Of a stretch of DNA of 64,000 nt, positions 27,558-37,289 are shown piece by piece (position 1 is the first letter of the stretch; each line of letters opens with the position of its first letter). Both the position numbers and the translations under genes were made by a program. The notes beneath the pieces were generated by a model. It worked only from the letters and a program-made list of their open reading frames with translations. It ran no database searches and had not been told where the DNA came from. The stretch is from Symbiodinium natans (Eukaryota > Sar > Dinophyceae > Suessiales > Symbiodiniaceae), in the NCBI GenBank assembly GCA_905221605.1, contig CAJNDS010000624.1, forward strand, positions 1 through 64,000. Direction: 5' to 3'.

Positions 27558-28083
27558 CTATATGCTGCTGTGGTGCTCCTGGCTGCTGCGGCGCTGCGTC
27601 TGACTGACTCAAGCGTGCCGCTTATTGGAAACATGACCCGCGCATCGCACTCACTTCACAATCTTCTCGAATCAAGCACGGGGTTAGATGGGGTTGGGAC
27701 CCACAAGTGTTGTTCACTTGTCTCAATGTGAAGAGGCCCACTCCATGGATCACAGCAGAATTCTGAAGCATGCAAGTTGAGAAACGACCGCTTGGCCTTT
27801 TTCTCGGATGTGCCGCGTCGCGCAGGGAAACGAGCTGCCGAATGAAAATGCCTCGGCCGGTGTGGCCTCTGACACTGGAGCCACGGCCTCTTGCCACTTT
27901 TGAGGCTCAAGGCGGTGAGGCTGTGGCTTAGCACGGTGCAGTGCAGGCTTCTCAGTATTGAGGTTGGGTTGAGATAGTCAAGAAGTCCCAGCAATCGTTT
28001 TGAACATGAGGTTTTGACTCTCAACCCCAGAGCCTGAAAAGAAAACGAGTCTAAAAGTCATGGACGCTTTCGAGCATATCTCC
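27558..28083 (-). repeat. Right arm of the long inverted repeat
   Basis: Reverse-complement partner of 23957-24500. The outer end is at TATGCTCGGAGATATGC on the minus strand (about 28083); beyond it the flanks differ. Base differences between the arms are modest, implying a duplication that is neither brand new nor ancient. No transposase-like frame lies between the arms, and no target-site duplication is obvious at the outer ends. Confidence 0.92.
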
Positions 28084-28844
28084 GAGCATATGAACAAACC
28101 CGTGGGACCAACCGGGGCTTTCGTAGCAAGGAACTATTTCTGTGTGTGGGACCACACTCACCTTTGCAGCCCGAACACCATATACCCAAACGTCCTGAAA
28201 CCTCACATCCCTACTGAGGCCATTGAGGCCGTACTGAAGCCCTACTGAAGCTTTTCTTTCAGCCTTTCCACCTCGCAAAATGACACAACATGCCACGAGA
28301 TGTAGAACTTTCAGATCTGCAAACTTGACCCCTTCCTGGCTCGTGCAAAACAAAAGCTACATGTGGCCCTGACACATCGTCAGCTCTGAGTCAACTCCGT
28401 TGAAAAGAGACTCGGCCGGTGCAGCCTCTGACGCTGGGCCCGACTCCTCTTGTGGGAGGCGCTGCCTGCCGTGTTTGGACTTGTAGGTTGTTTCAGAGCT
28501 GAACTGTGGGTTCAGCATGTGACCGCTGAGACCTTTCATCACGCTATTTGAGCATGAGGGTTGCTCTCGAACCTCTGGGCGGGTGCCAACGACATGTCTG
28601 AAGACACCAAAAAACACCATTGCCAATCTCAAAGCAGCAGAGACACCTTCCTGAACCTCTGCCCATAGATCCCAGAAGAGCCTCGGACACTGCGGCTTCT
28701 GACACCGGAGCGACTGCCTCTTGCACCGGAGGCGACATCTATCAGATCTGTCACGTTTGGAGGTTCGAGGCATGGAGCCATCTGAAGCATGAAAGCAAAA
28801 CACAGCCCAGCCGCATGTCTGCCCCACAGACAGGCTGCCCGACC
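28084..28844. repeat. Two diverged modules related to the inverted arm
   Basis: Short blocks resembling parts of the right arm recur downstream in the same order. A GCCTCTGACRCTGG-like block is at 27869, 28419 and (as GCTTCTGACACCGGAG) 28697. A TTTGARCATGAGG-like block is at 27999 and 28547. The modules are much more diverged than the arms themselves. I see no convincing gene in this stretch; frames up to 156 codons on the minus strand run through the modules and are probably not coding. Confidence 0.55.
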
Positions 28845-30015
28845 CTACCCATCATTCAAGGACCACCCAGCTTGGGAAGCTACGAAGACAGCTAACTTCG
28901 CCACTGAAACTGCCTTTGCCTTCCTTCTCAAGGTCTTCCTGCGCCTGTAGGATATGCAGGCCTAGAGGCCCGTTAGGGCTTTAAACGTTAGGGCTTCGAA
29001 GCTTTGGGGTCGGACCCTGAAGCCCTGAAGCGGGCGACTTGCGGACCTCCTCCTTGACTGCCTTCTCCAGCTCCTCACATGCCTCGCACACTTCAAGGCA
29101 ACGGAAGGGAAGCTTCTTCCGCTTCCAGGTTGAGGGTTGAAGCCTATACCCACCGCACCCTGAACCCTCAAGCCCCCAGTACTGCCTAACGGCGACCCAC
29201 AGAGCGTCCAGAATTTAGATCCCCCTTGCAACTTAGGGGTTCAAACTTCCAACGGTCGCACCTTGCGAAGGGCTTCGTTCTTGCTGCGCTCGCCCTTCAG
29301 CATCTTCTGCGCATCAGCCAGCTGCACCTGGACTGAGGATATACCTTCAGAGCCCAAGACCTACTTGTCTTTCGCAGGCTTTTGCCTCAAAGTCCTTTTA
29401 GCATTCTTAAACGTAGCCCCCGCTCTTAAGGTAGGGCTTAGGAGGGCAGAAAGGGGCCAGCGTGTCCGGTCGGAAAGCATCTGCGCCTGCTGCGCGTGAG
29501 TCGCTGCTTCCTTTTGCTTCATCGCCTCCTGCCGGGCCAATCCCTGAAACCTTAACCCTTCCAAAACTACTAGCAACTTACCATGAAAGGCGCCTTGAGG
29601 GGGTTCTGCAGGCACTTCGGGATGTACGGGATTGACCCTTTTTTGAACCCGCGCTAAGGCCGGCATGTGACGGGAAGGGCAAAAACTCGCGCTCTCTGAG
29701 CAGCCCGAGCAAACCCGAGAACAAAACAAGCACATACTCTTGCAACTGTGGCTGGAAACAGTTCAGGTACTGGAACAAAACCAGACATCTCAGGAACATT
29801 GGCTGACGAATATCTGGATGTGAAAGTACCTTCAGCAGCGTCTTGCGGCTGATGTCTCATAGTCTCAAGTACTGGTAGCAGACTGACGCTGTCAGCAATG
29901 TACATATTCAGACTGCAACAAAATTCACAACAAGCGGAACTGAAACTGGAACAGCTCCGTAAGGCCGGAGGGGCTCTCAACAGCTCCCGAAAAACGCAAA
30001 GAAGCACATCGGCAA
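28845..30015 (-). CDS. Eight-exon model: helical then coiled-coil protein
   Basis: Minus-strand exons 29958-30015, 29880-29912, 29695-29848, 29582-29653, 29462-29543, 29262-29332, 29039-29121 and 28845-28944 join in phase and end in TAG. Introns are 45 (GA-AG), 31 (GC-AG), 41 (GA-AG), 38 (GT-AG, GTAAGT...TTTCAG), 129 (GC-AG), 140 and 94 nt (GT-AG). The early part is Leu-rich and helical, resembling armadillo/HEAT-type repeats by eye (KTLLKVLSHPDIRQPMFLRC, QPQLQEYVLVLFSGLLGLLR). The later exons are heptad-like and charged (QEAMKQKEAATHAQQAQM, ADAQKMLKGERSKNEALRK, CEACEELEKAVKEEVRK), a coiled coil, with a basic C-terminus. That coiled-coil character persists across three adjacent exons in the same phase is the best support. 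No family is assigned. It starts 23 bp past the stop of the membrane ORF and could be spliced to it (GC donor in the ORF's last codons). Confidence 0.5.
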
Positions 30016-30037
30016 CTAAGCCACTCGTCGCTCTTCT

Positions 30038-31018
30038 TTAAAATTCCTTGATTCGAGGGCTCAAATCGGAATCTTCTGCGAACGTCTCAGACATCTTGTC
30101 CTTACGCGCAAAGCAGCTCGCAATGTCACAGCAAGCTTTGCGCATTTGTGTGGGCCACACGTCTACGAATCCCGAGGCGTACAGGAAGGCGAAAGAACCG
30201 GCCAACTGCACCGACATCTTGGTGATCAGCGTGAGTTTCCACAGAAAGCGGAGGTGAGAAAAGACAGTAATCCATCCTCCAACCACGCCGACTGCAGTCA
30301 GCAGCTGCATATTGATCTGATGAGCACGCACATAATCCATCTGCTTCCATGAGGCTTCGGCGCACAAGCGGCCTGTGAACATCAGCAAGTTGGTGGCATC
30401 GAAGGTGATGGCCCAAAATGGCCGGATCAAGTACTCGATGCTCTGTTCCCAACGCGCACTGTAGGGCTCCAACGACATGATGTTGCCAACCAAATGGCGA
30501 ACCATCACACCAAAGTCATACACCAAACCAAGGACATGCACCGCAATCATCAGCGATGTGTACTGTCGCCATGAGGGCTTGATGCAGAGCATGGCGTTGA
30601 GCACCGCGATGATGGTGAACAGCCCGAACCAAGGGAACAGAATCATGTACTCCTCCATGCTGACATCCCGATGGCCTTTCGACGAGGGCTGCGTCCAAAT
30701 CCTGCAGAACATCACTATGACTCCCGACAGCGCATTCAAGGGGAAAATGTCGACAAAGCACGCCACGCCCACACTTTTGTGGGCCTCCTTGTGTTGGAAT
30801 GGTGATCTCACGAACTGGTGTACCAATAACAAAGTCATGACCAGGGACGCCAGGTCGTGGAGCAAGAGCGTTGGCGCGAGGACGGGGTGGTGAGTCGCGT
30901 TGTTGCTCAAGTAGGTTCTGCCTAGCTCCAGTTGCGACAAGTCCACATTGCGATACTGGAAGATACTGCCAATGGTGTACGCAGACAAGAGGGCACACGA
31001 AATTAGTCCGAATTTCAT
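30038..31018 (-). CDS. Multipass membrane protein, 326 residues, unknown family
   Basis: An uninterrupted minus-strand frame of 326 codons, far longer than chance at this composition, runs from ATG at 31018 to TAA at 30038. An in-frame TGA lies about 20 nt upstream of the ATG, so this is the likely start unless a splice acceptor lies in between. By eye there are about eight hydrophobic segments: residues 1-20 (signal-anchor-like), 45-68, 83-107, 124-146, 154-176, 194-216, 237-256 and 262-285, followed by an acidic soluble tail of about 40 residues. A possible N-glycosylation site (Asn40-Ala-Thr42) lies in the first loop. Polar loop motifs such as PFQHKEAHKS and RDVSMEEY are visible, but there is no motif of a transporter, GPCR or channel family that I can name. 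It is intronless among intron-rich neighbours. Confidence 0.85.
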   Translation of the reverse strand: MKFGLISCALLSAYTIGSIFQYRNVDLSQLELGRTYLSNNATHHPVLAPTLLLHDLASLVMTLLLVHQFVRSPFQHKEAHKSVGVACFVDIFPLNALSGVIVMFCRIWTQPSSKGHRDVSMEEYMILFPWFGLFTIIAVLNAMLCIKPSWRQYTSLMIAVHVLGLVYDFGVMVRHLVGNIMSLEPYSARWEQSIEYLIRPFWAITFDATNLLMFTGRLCAEASWKQMDYVRAHQINMQLLTAVGVVGGWITVFSHLRFLWKLTLITKMSVQLAGSFAFLYASGFVDVWPTQMRKACCDIASCFARKDKMSETFAEDSDLSPRIKEF

Positions 31019-32163
31019 CGGAAGCTCTTGTGACTGTCACAAGGCTGTGGGCCCGGGATCTTCGATGTGCTTTTGAGCAAGAAGCTGTCGAACAGTGCCT
31101 TGATTATGTTTATGTTCCAGGACGAGCATGTACGAGCAAAACGCATTTACGTTCTGCAGCCACCGGCTCCTGTCAGCACCTTTGATTTTTCAGATGGCGT
31201 TATCATGGAACAGTGAACAGTCTCTCCACCCGTCGGCCTGGCCCAGCAGCCATGGCAAGCCCTGCGCCATCAGGTGGTAACAGCATTAAGTTCCCCTCTG
31301 TTGCTATCACTGCCGCAAATACAGACTCAGGGTTCTTCAGGGTTCGGAGTAGGGCTTGGCTCAAGCAAGGTCTCAGGCTGTGCTTGACGTTTACAGAAAT
31401 AGTCAAGACCAGCAAAAGCTAGAATCTAGAAATGTAAATACAAGAAAAGCCCGACTCAGAAACAAGAAGTCATCACAAAACGAGCTCAAGATCCGCGACC
31501 TCAGGATAAGGATGATGGAAAAGGCGCCACGCACCGACATTGAAGACCAAGCACGAATAACAACGGGTCTGGATCCAGGATCCACAACCTTGCGACAGCA
31601 GAAAGACTCCACATAGCGGCGACCAGAATTGCATGTTTGCTGACTGTGGCCTTCATTGATGTTGAAATCAGCTCGGTTGTTTGTTGAATTCGGTTTTTTG
31701 GTCTGCTGGCGTTTGCCTGTGCATGTCTGCGTATGCCTGTGTTGTCTGCTGACTGTTAACCTGAATTCGGCCAGGATTGCTGAATGGCGCATTCACTCAA
31801 CGACTGACACGCAACGAGACTCAACATCAGCAACCAGGAAACAGCACGCTGGATCCCATACTCAATGGCACCCGCAGTCCTGCATCAGCATAGCATCATA
31901 TGAGCATGCGCTCTCTCTCTTTTGTTGTCGCTCCCTTTGGTTGTAGGTAGTCAATGATCTAGCTGGTTTGCGTCAACTAGGTCTTATGAGGACGTGTTCG
32001 CTAGCCATGTCCACGTCGGATACGTAACTGGGTTCGGTTCCACCACGGGTAACTTTAAGCACCACTACTACCACTTACTACTGTTACTGGACGCAAAGGC
32101 AGCCTTTTATAGTTCTTCTAGCCGTCCCCGACTTGCATGCGCACAACGCCCCTCCAGCAACAA
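31019..32163. other. Unassigned intergenic sequence
   Basis: No convincing gene. A plus-strand frame at 31356-31616 is highly charged (for example KKSSQNELKIRDLRIRMMEK), while the opposite strand reads as hydrophobic; neither has splice support. A 10-base match to the 3' end of the dinoflagellate spliced leader (TTGGCTCAAG) occurs at 31356 but is too short to mean much. Confidence 0.4.
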
Positions 32164-32375
32164 TTAGCGCGATGATTCTTGTGTCGGTTCTATAGCAGCA
32201 TATCGGCGACGAACCTCAATGTCAAGCGTGTTCAATACTTTGTTGGGAACGTACACCCTGGATTCCCAGTCTTTCCCCGACCCCGTTGCAGTTCGACTCT
32301 TCTGCAACATCTGGATCTTTGACACAGCACTGTTGAAGGATGTCGCAGCCAGAGCTGCCGGATGCTTAAGTTTCT
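32164..32375 (-). CDS. Candidate 3' exon, unknown protein
   Basis: The minus-strand frame ends in TAA at 32164 and codes a hydrophilic, plausibly structured C-terminus with segments KIQMLQKSRTATGSGKDWES and VLNTLDIEVRRRYAAIEP. An acceptor (CTTCAACAG) near 32330 is one possible exon start; the frame stays open upstream to 32508. The opposite strand is open too (32219-32485), so orientation rests on amino-acid character only. No family is recognised and no partner exon was fixed. Confidence 0.35.
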
Positions 32376-32508
32376 GTTCACAACAGCAACACAGGGGTCT
32401 GTTCCTGTCTGTTTGTACTAAAGTTCTGCACGTAAGCGGCGTTTTGGGAAGAGTATGGAGCAAGGAAGGCCACCCACAAAACTGAGCAAGGAGCAGTTTC
32501 ATCGACAT

Positions 32509-34810
32509 GAAACCCTCATCAAGATCGACTAGGCAGGATGATTAAGTGACTCTCGATCACCTCCCAAACCCGAGCCCCAAAGACGCGATGGGCAGACGAA
32601 ACAAAACACCTAGGTGTAAAGAACTCTTGAGAACCTCACCAGATTCTTTAACTTCAAGCCCCTGCGAGCAGCGAAGCACAGCTAAGTAAAACCTGTGCCC
32701 CCGAGAACATTGCGGCAACCCGCCAGGACGAAACAGTCGAGGGCGCCTGCGCGGGCTGCGTAAGCTGTGGCGCCGGGGACCTCAAGGAAGACTCTGTTGG
32801 AGGCGGTCACTTTGCAGGGGTTCCGGGCTCAGGGTTTGCTACTCTGGCCTAGGGCCCACAGGGATTGCATACAGGAATAGCTGCATGGCGTTCAGGTTGC
32901 GCACGGCAAGACTTCCGAGAATCTGCTGCGAGAGGACCTCTTCTCCAACATCCTACGCTACACCCCCAAAAGCCCTAATATGTCTCGATCCCGAAGCCTT
33001 GTTGCAGATGCAAACTTCACGCAACCCAGGCCTCCATTTGTTTGGGCTGAGGAGGGTGGGGGGGGGCAGACACAGGCTTTCAGACTTCTGGGCCTGATGG
33101 CTGATGGTTCCGGATCCGGCTTCGCACGCGCAACCTCTTGGACCTACAAGAAACTTGAGAGTTTCGAGTGTTGAGGGACTATGATTGGCTTCTGTGAAGG
33201 CGCAGGTCTCACCATGCAAGATCACCCAGGTGCGGGGCGCGGTCGCAAGTCGCTGCTCGGGCACCTCCGCATAGCAGGTATCTTTGGAACCATGAACCTA
33301 CAAGATTGGCACGCAGCCTGCCTGCCGCCCCAAAACGACATCCGAACGACTTCAGCACGATTAAAGTTACCAGTTACGCAGGCCACCATCTCGCTGCATG
33401 GGATTTGATCAGGAAGCCCCTTCAGTGTAGCCCAAGGGCCGGCAGGTCTCCTTGCCTCCCACCGTTGTGGGGACAGCTCGCACCATGGCTAGGTCAGAAT
33501 GATGATTAGGAATACTCATGGAAGCAGTGTTGTTGTGACCTGTGCTTCTGTCATGTTGGACATGTATCATTTCATGGCCGTCTCAAGTATCAAGTTCTGC
33601 TACGGTCTCAACCCATCCCATCAGCTGCCGTTCCTGCAACATACTTCTAAGGCCATGCAAGGGACTCGGTGACGCTCAGAATCAGCAGGTTGTTGGATGA
33701 TCTGTACCAGTTAAGCTGGGCTTCCTGCGAAAGTAGTGACTACCCCCTGCCAGCACAAAAAGCTGGAAATCTACCAGCAGCAACAGCCTCGTCAATGGAG
33801 GGTTTTCTTCCATGGACAACTTGCGTTGAATCCTCAGAACTTCGTAAGCCCTTCAGTCAATCAGTGCATGTCATTGCGCCCATCTGTTCATACCCTCCCC
33901 AGTATGTGATGGAGCTTGATTGTTCCTACTACCATCGCCGTCGTCGTTATCGCTATCGTCCTCGTCGTTACATGTAGTCATCGTCATCATCATCCCCGGC
34001 CGGAAATAAGAACAGCACCTGCTCATGGCAGCAACGGCTCCTTTTCTTTTGAAGCGAGAAGCAACGGCGAAACATCCCAGGGCACGGAGCCATCATGATG
34101 TGATCTGTGGCTCAGGACGCTACATGTCCGTTATGTTCGTGCGCAATGGGATGGTCTCTCTGCCTAAGCGAGCTTCTAAACACAGCCTCGGCAAGCTGCT
34201 CTTGGCACACTCTTGCCCCGCTTTTGGTTCTTAGTTGCCCGCAAAGCGGGAAAACAAGGGAGCATCGCATGTAGCAGACGATCTTTCTATCGCCCTTCCA
34301 TACATCTTTGAGTGGAAAGCAAGCAACGGTTCTTCAAAACATCATGGTGGCACCGAAGAAGACACACGACTTTGACGAGTCAGAAGCGCCACGATCAAGG
34401 ACCTTGCCTGATTGAAGCTGAACGAACCTTTTCCAGCAAACTTTCCCTATTGTCAACAGACCCACATAGACCCAGCTTCATATTCCTGGTTTGTTCAGGG
34501 GTTCAGGGTCTGTTCTTTGAAGTCTTTGGAGCCCACGGTAGATCTCTAATGTAAGCCTCCCTGGCACCACACGTCGTGGCTTTAGGGACCCCCACTTCAG
34601 CAGCGTAGGGTAAGGCCAGCGCGAGGGGTCTGGCAGGATGCGCGTTCGTCAGGCCAGCCCGGAAGGATTCTAGGGCAGAGGGTCAAAGCTTCCAGTCACA
34701 TGCATCGTCTCGGGCACGCAACTGGGAGTTGTTGAGAGACGGACTTACACCGCCTTCCTCCGCCCTGGACACTGGAAGGGCTTCACGGTTTCACGCTTGG
34801 GCATATGATG
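32509..34810. other. No gene assigned
   Basis: Mixed sequence with chance-length frames on both strands. At 33925-34000 there is a short imperfect trinucleotide tract (TCGTCG/TCATCA type). I see no RNA gene, transposon or satellite. Confidence 0.5.
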
Positions 34811-34913
34811 CACTCAACGATGCGGGAACCCACTTACACCCGGGGATGAATGGAGCTTCCACCCACAAGGGGTGTAGCAGTCCAGGAGGTGCTGCTGGTA
34901 CGAAGAGTGAACA

Positions 34914-35288
34914 CTAGGAAGTGTCCATGCCAAGTGGAAGAGGCTTAGCCGGGATGCCTTTGATGCTTCTGCGGGGCTGCTGGCATTGTGACGTCTGACA
35001 AGGCGATCCAACTTCCGAGACCAAAGGCGCTGGGGTAGCCTCTACAATACCCCTACAAGAGCATGGAACCTGAAAAAAGAAGCCCTGTCTAGACAAACGC
35101 TTTAGAAGGAGCGTAGATGGGGCCTTTTTTGGGGGATGGCGGTGTCGCCTGTCAGGCAGGTGAGCTCGACATGAAGCTGGAGTAGAGCAAACCTTTCTGA
35201 AAGTGGGTTCTGGCAAGCGAACAGTCAAACTCCCGTCCTGCAACTTTTCGGCTTGCGCAAAATGATGGGCCCCGGTTTGGATGTCCAT
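34914..35288 (-). CDS. Candidate coding segment, unknown
   Basis: Open for 124 codons on the minus strand, with a protein-like N-terminal part (HHFAQAEKLQDGSLTVRLPE) and a basic, Ser/Pro-rich remainder. Strong GTAAGT donor-like sites occur on the same strand at 34818 and 34748, hinting at exons further 3', but I could not fix a model. The frame length is within chance expectation. Confidence 0.25.
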   Translation of the reverse strand: MDIQTGAHHFAQAEKLQDGSLTVRLPEPTFRKVCSTPASCRAHLPDRRHRHPPKKAPSTLLLKRLSRQGFFFQVPCSCRGIVEATPAPLVSEVGSPCQTSQCQQPRRSIKGIPAKPLPLGMDTS

Positions 35289-35523
35289 TCGATGAGGATC
35301 ATTATGTCTGCGCCGTATATGGAGAACTGATCTTGATGCACAGCTGCTTCCATGGAACTGCTGCTGGGACGAAACCCGACAGCGTGCGGCTAGGGTGCGC
35401 GCAGGGCATATCCACGGTATCCATGGCGGCAGGAGCGGACTTTGTTCCTTCTGGCTGCTCGCGCGGGGTCATGCATCTTGGAGAGCCCTGACCACCCTTT
35501 CTTGCTTTTCCTAGAGTTCTCAT

Positions 35524-36985
35524 CCAAGGGACTGTGTACTATAAACGAGCCGTGGCGAGCCTTCAAGCTTGTGTCCCCAGATGCATATATGATGGGGCTT
35601 GATGTCCTTCTGTGATGCGCAGGAACGGTGTCAACGTCTCAATACCGAACCGTGCGCACGTTGGCATGCAACTTCTGCAAACCGCCCACGCGCAAGCTGC
35701 TGACCCAAGATCATTGGCTTGCGCGTCATGCCTTTCTTAGCGTCCCTGTTGGGCGAGTTGGGTTTCTGTTCCCCTGAGCGCGGCCGCCTTCACCAAAGCG
35801 CATGGACCATGGCCACTTCGACACAAGAAGCCCGATGCCCGCAGCGTGACAGATTCCATCGGGGCAGGGGGCTGGGAATGTAAGGTCAGGTTCAAGCCTC
35901 TGAAGACTGTAAACTTCAAAGGCTTATAAGTCTTAACTACTTGTTGTAACGGCAGTTGTGGGAAGCAAGCCTGGTGCTGGGGACGCAGCGATTTGGGTTT
36001 GACCTGGTGCTTACAGCGCCTCACTGGCGCCTCCAGTGGCTTCAAACCAACTCCGGGCCAACTTCGCGCCGTTGCCTCAAGGATTTCGGGTGTTGGGCTT
36101 CGGGCTTAGGGGGACTTTGATTGTGCGGGCTTGAGCTACGGCTGATGTGCAGGCTTCCCGTACCCCGTGCCAGGACACGCTGGAACCCAGCAGCCTAGAA
36201 GCTGCGGATCCCATCATGAAATGACTTGAGACGAGTTTGAGACGATGTTGAGTATGAAGACTCTGGAGGACTGTGCCGGGCGGAAGGGGACCACGTAGCG
36301 CGCTCCGCTCAGGGGCCAACCACATCTTCCCCCAAATGCAAAATTAGGGCTTCAGCAGCCTTTACAGCGTTTGTTTTAGAGCTCCATGTTACGTTGCGGG
36401 GAGTGCACTTTTTGAGACGTGAGGTGCATGGACGGGCCCGAATGAGGAGCATGTGAACACCGCCCTTGTCCTTACTTCCAAGGCTGTTGGATGCACTGGA
36501 CCTTTAGACTGTGCTGGGCGGTTTGGCTTAATTCAGCGTCTCTCCGTCGGGAGACGTTACTTTCGCCTGCCGTTAGGCTCATCCCTCATCGCCAGCTCTG
36601 CCTACCAAAAGCGGCCGGGTTAAAGTTTCCATCTATCCCAAAAGTTCAATCAGTTATCCACCGTAGATCTTACCCGTCTAAAATGTGAACCGGTCGAAGG
36701 CAAGGGGCCCGGATTCCTCTTTATCACTCCGCTTACCTCACTGTGCAGCTTTGGCTATCCTGAAGGAAACTTCGAAACGAACCCAGTTACCACACGCCTC
36801 GGTAAGCCTTCTGCCCCTCCACCCACATAAGCAACGAACGATCTGCACGTCAGCACTGCTACGAGCCTCCATCAGAGATTGCCCCGACTTTGCCCTTCGC
36901 AGGAAGAGCTCACCATCTTTGAGGTCTTGCAGTCGTCATAGGCCTCTCACATATCCTTGGACTTCAGCATGGGCCCAATGATGCG
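35524..36985. other. No gene assigned
   Basis: Open frames up to about 100 codons on both strands without splice or codon support. The minus strand near 36920-36985 reads IHRIIGPMLKSKDM, a TGA, then EAYDDCKTSKM before a GTGAGC donor-like site, which could be a broken exon. There is no repeat or RNA signal. Confidence 0.4.
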
Positions 36986-37289
36986 ATGAATCGCACATCC
37001 TTGCATGGACCACACCTGGCATTCTCCCGGGCCCCTGAGAGGCTGCTCTCATGGGGTTCGGACGTTAGAGGCCAAAGGACGGAGGCCATAGGGAATGAGG
37101 CTGCACGTCTCGTGAGGCAGTTTGAAGGGAGTACAGGTTCAAAAGGACAAAAACCCAGGGCCTTCTTGGTGAGTCGCTGCTCGTAACTGCATGCAGGTCG
37201 AACACAGTGGGGCGGTTTCTCCTTCACACAAGCGGCGTGCTGCTACCGATGAGCAGCTGACAAAGCCACCCGCAAAGCTGAGACCCTGA
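36986..37289 (+). CDS. Two-exon model with a 28-nt intron
   Basis: Plus-strand exons 36986-37168 and 37197-37289 (183 and 93 nt, both phase 0) end in TGA. The intron 37169-37196 starts GTGAGT, ends GCAG, and contains an in-frame TAA that splicing would remove. The product would be 91 residues if ATG 36986 is the start, with a helical segment (EAIGNEAARLVRQFEG) and a basic C-terminus (SHKRRAATDEQLTKPPAKLR). The true start may lie in an upstream exon. No family is recognised. The alternative is a chance frame with a donor-like GTGAGT. Confidence 0.38.

Noticed and set aside
29639-29644. Frameshift at a T6 run (A6 on the minus strand) in the helical gene
   Set aside because: A 41-nt GA-AG intron (29654-29694) gives the same frame change without invoking a frameshift; cDNA would decide.
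31345-31366. Relict dinoflagellate spliced leader
   Set aside because: Only TTGGCTCAAG (10 bases) matches; in 64 kb on two strands such a match is not rare, and the upstream part of the leader is absent. A similar weak match near 26772 was rejected too.
36964-37000. CGPC thioredoxin-like motif on the minus strand
   Set aside because: A four-residue match in a short frame without the surrounding thioredoxin-fold residues.
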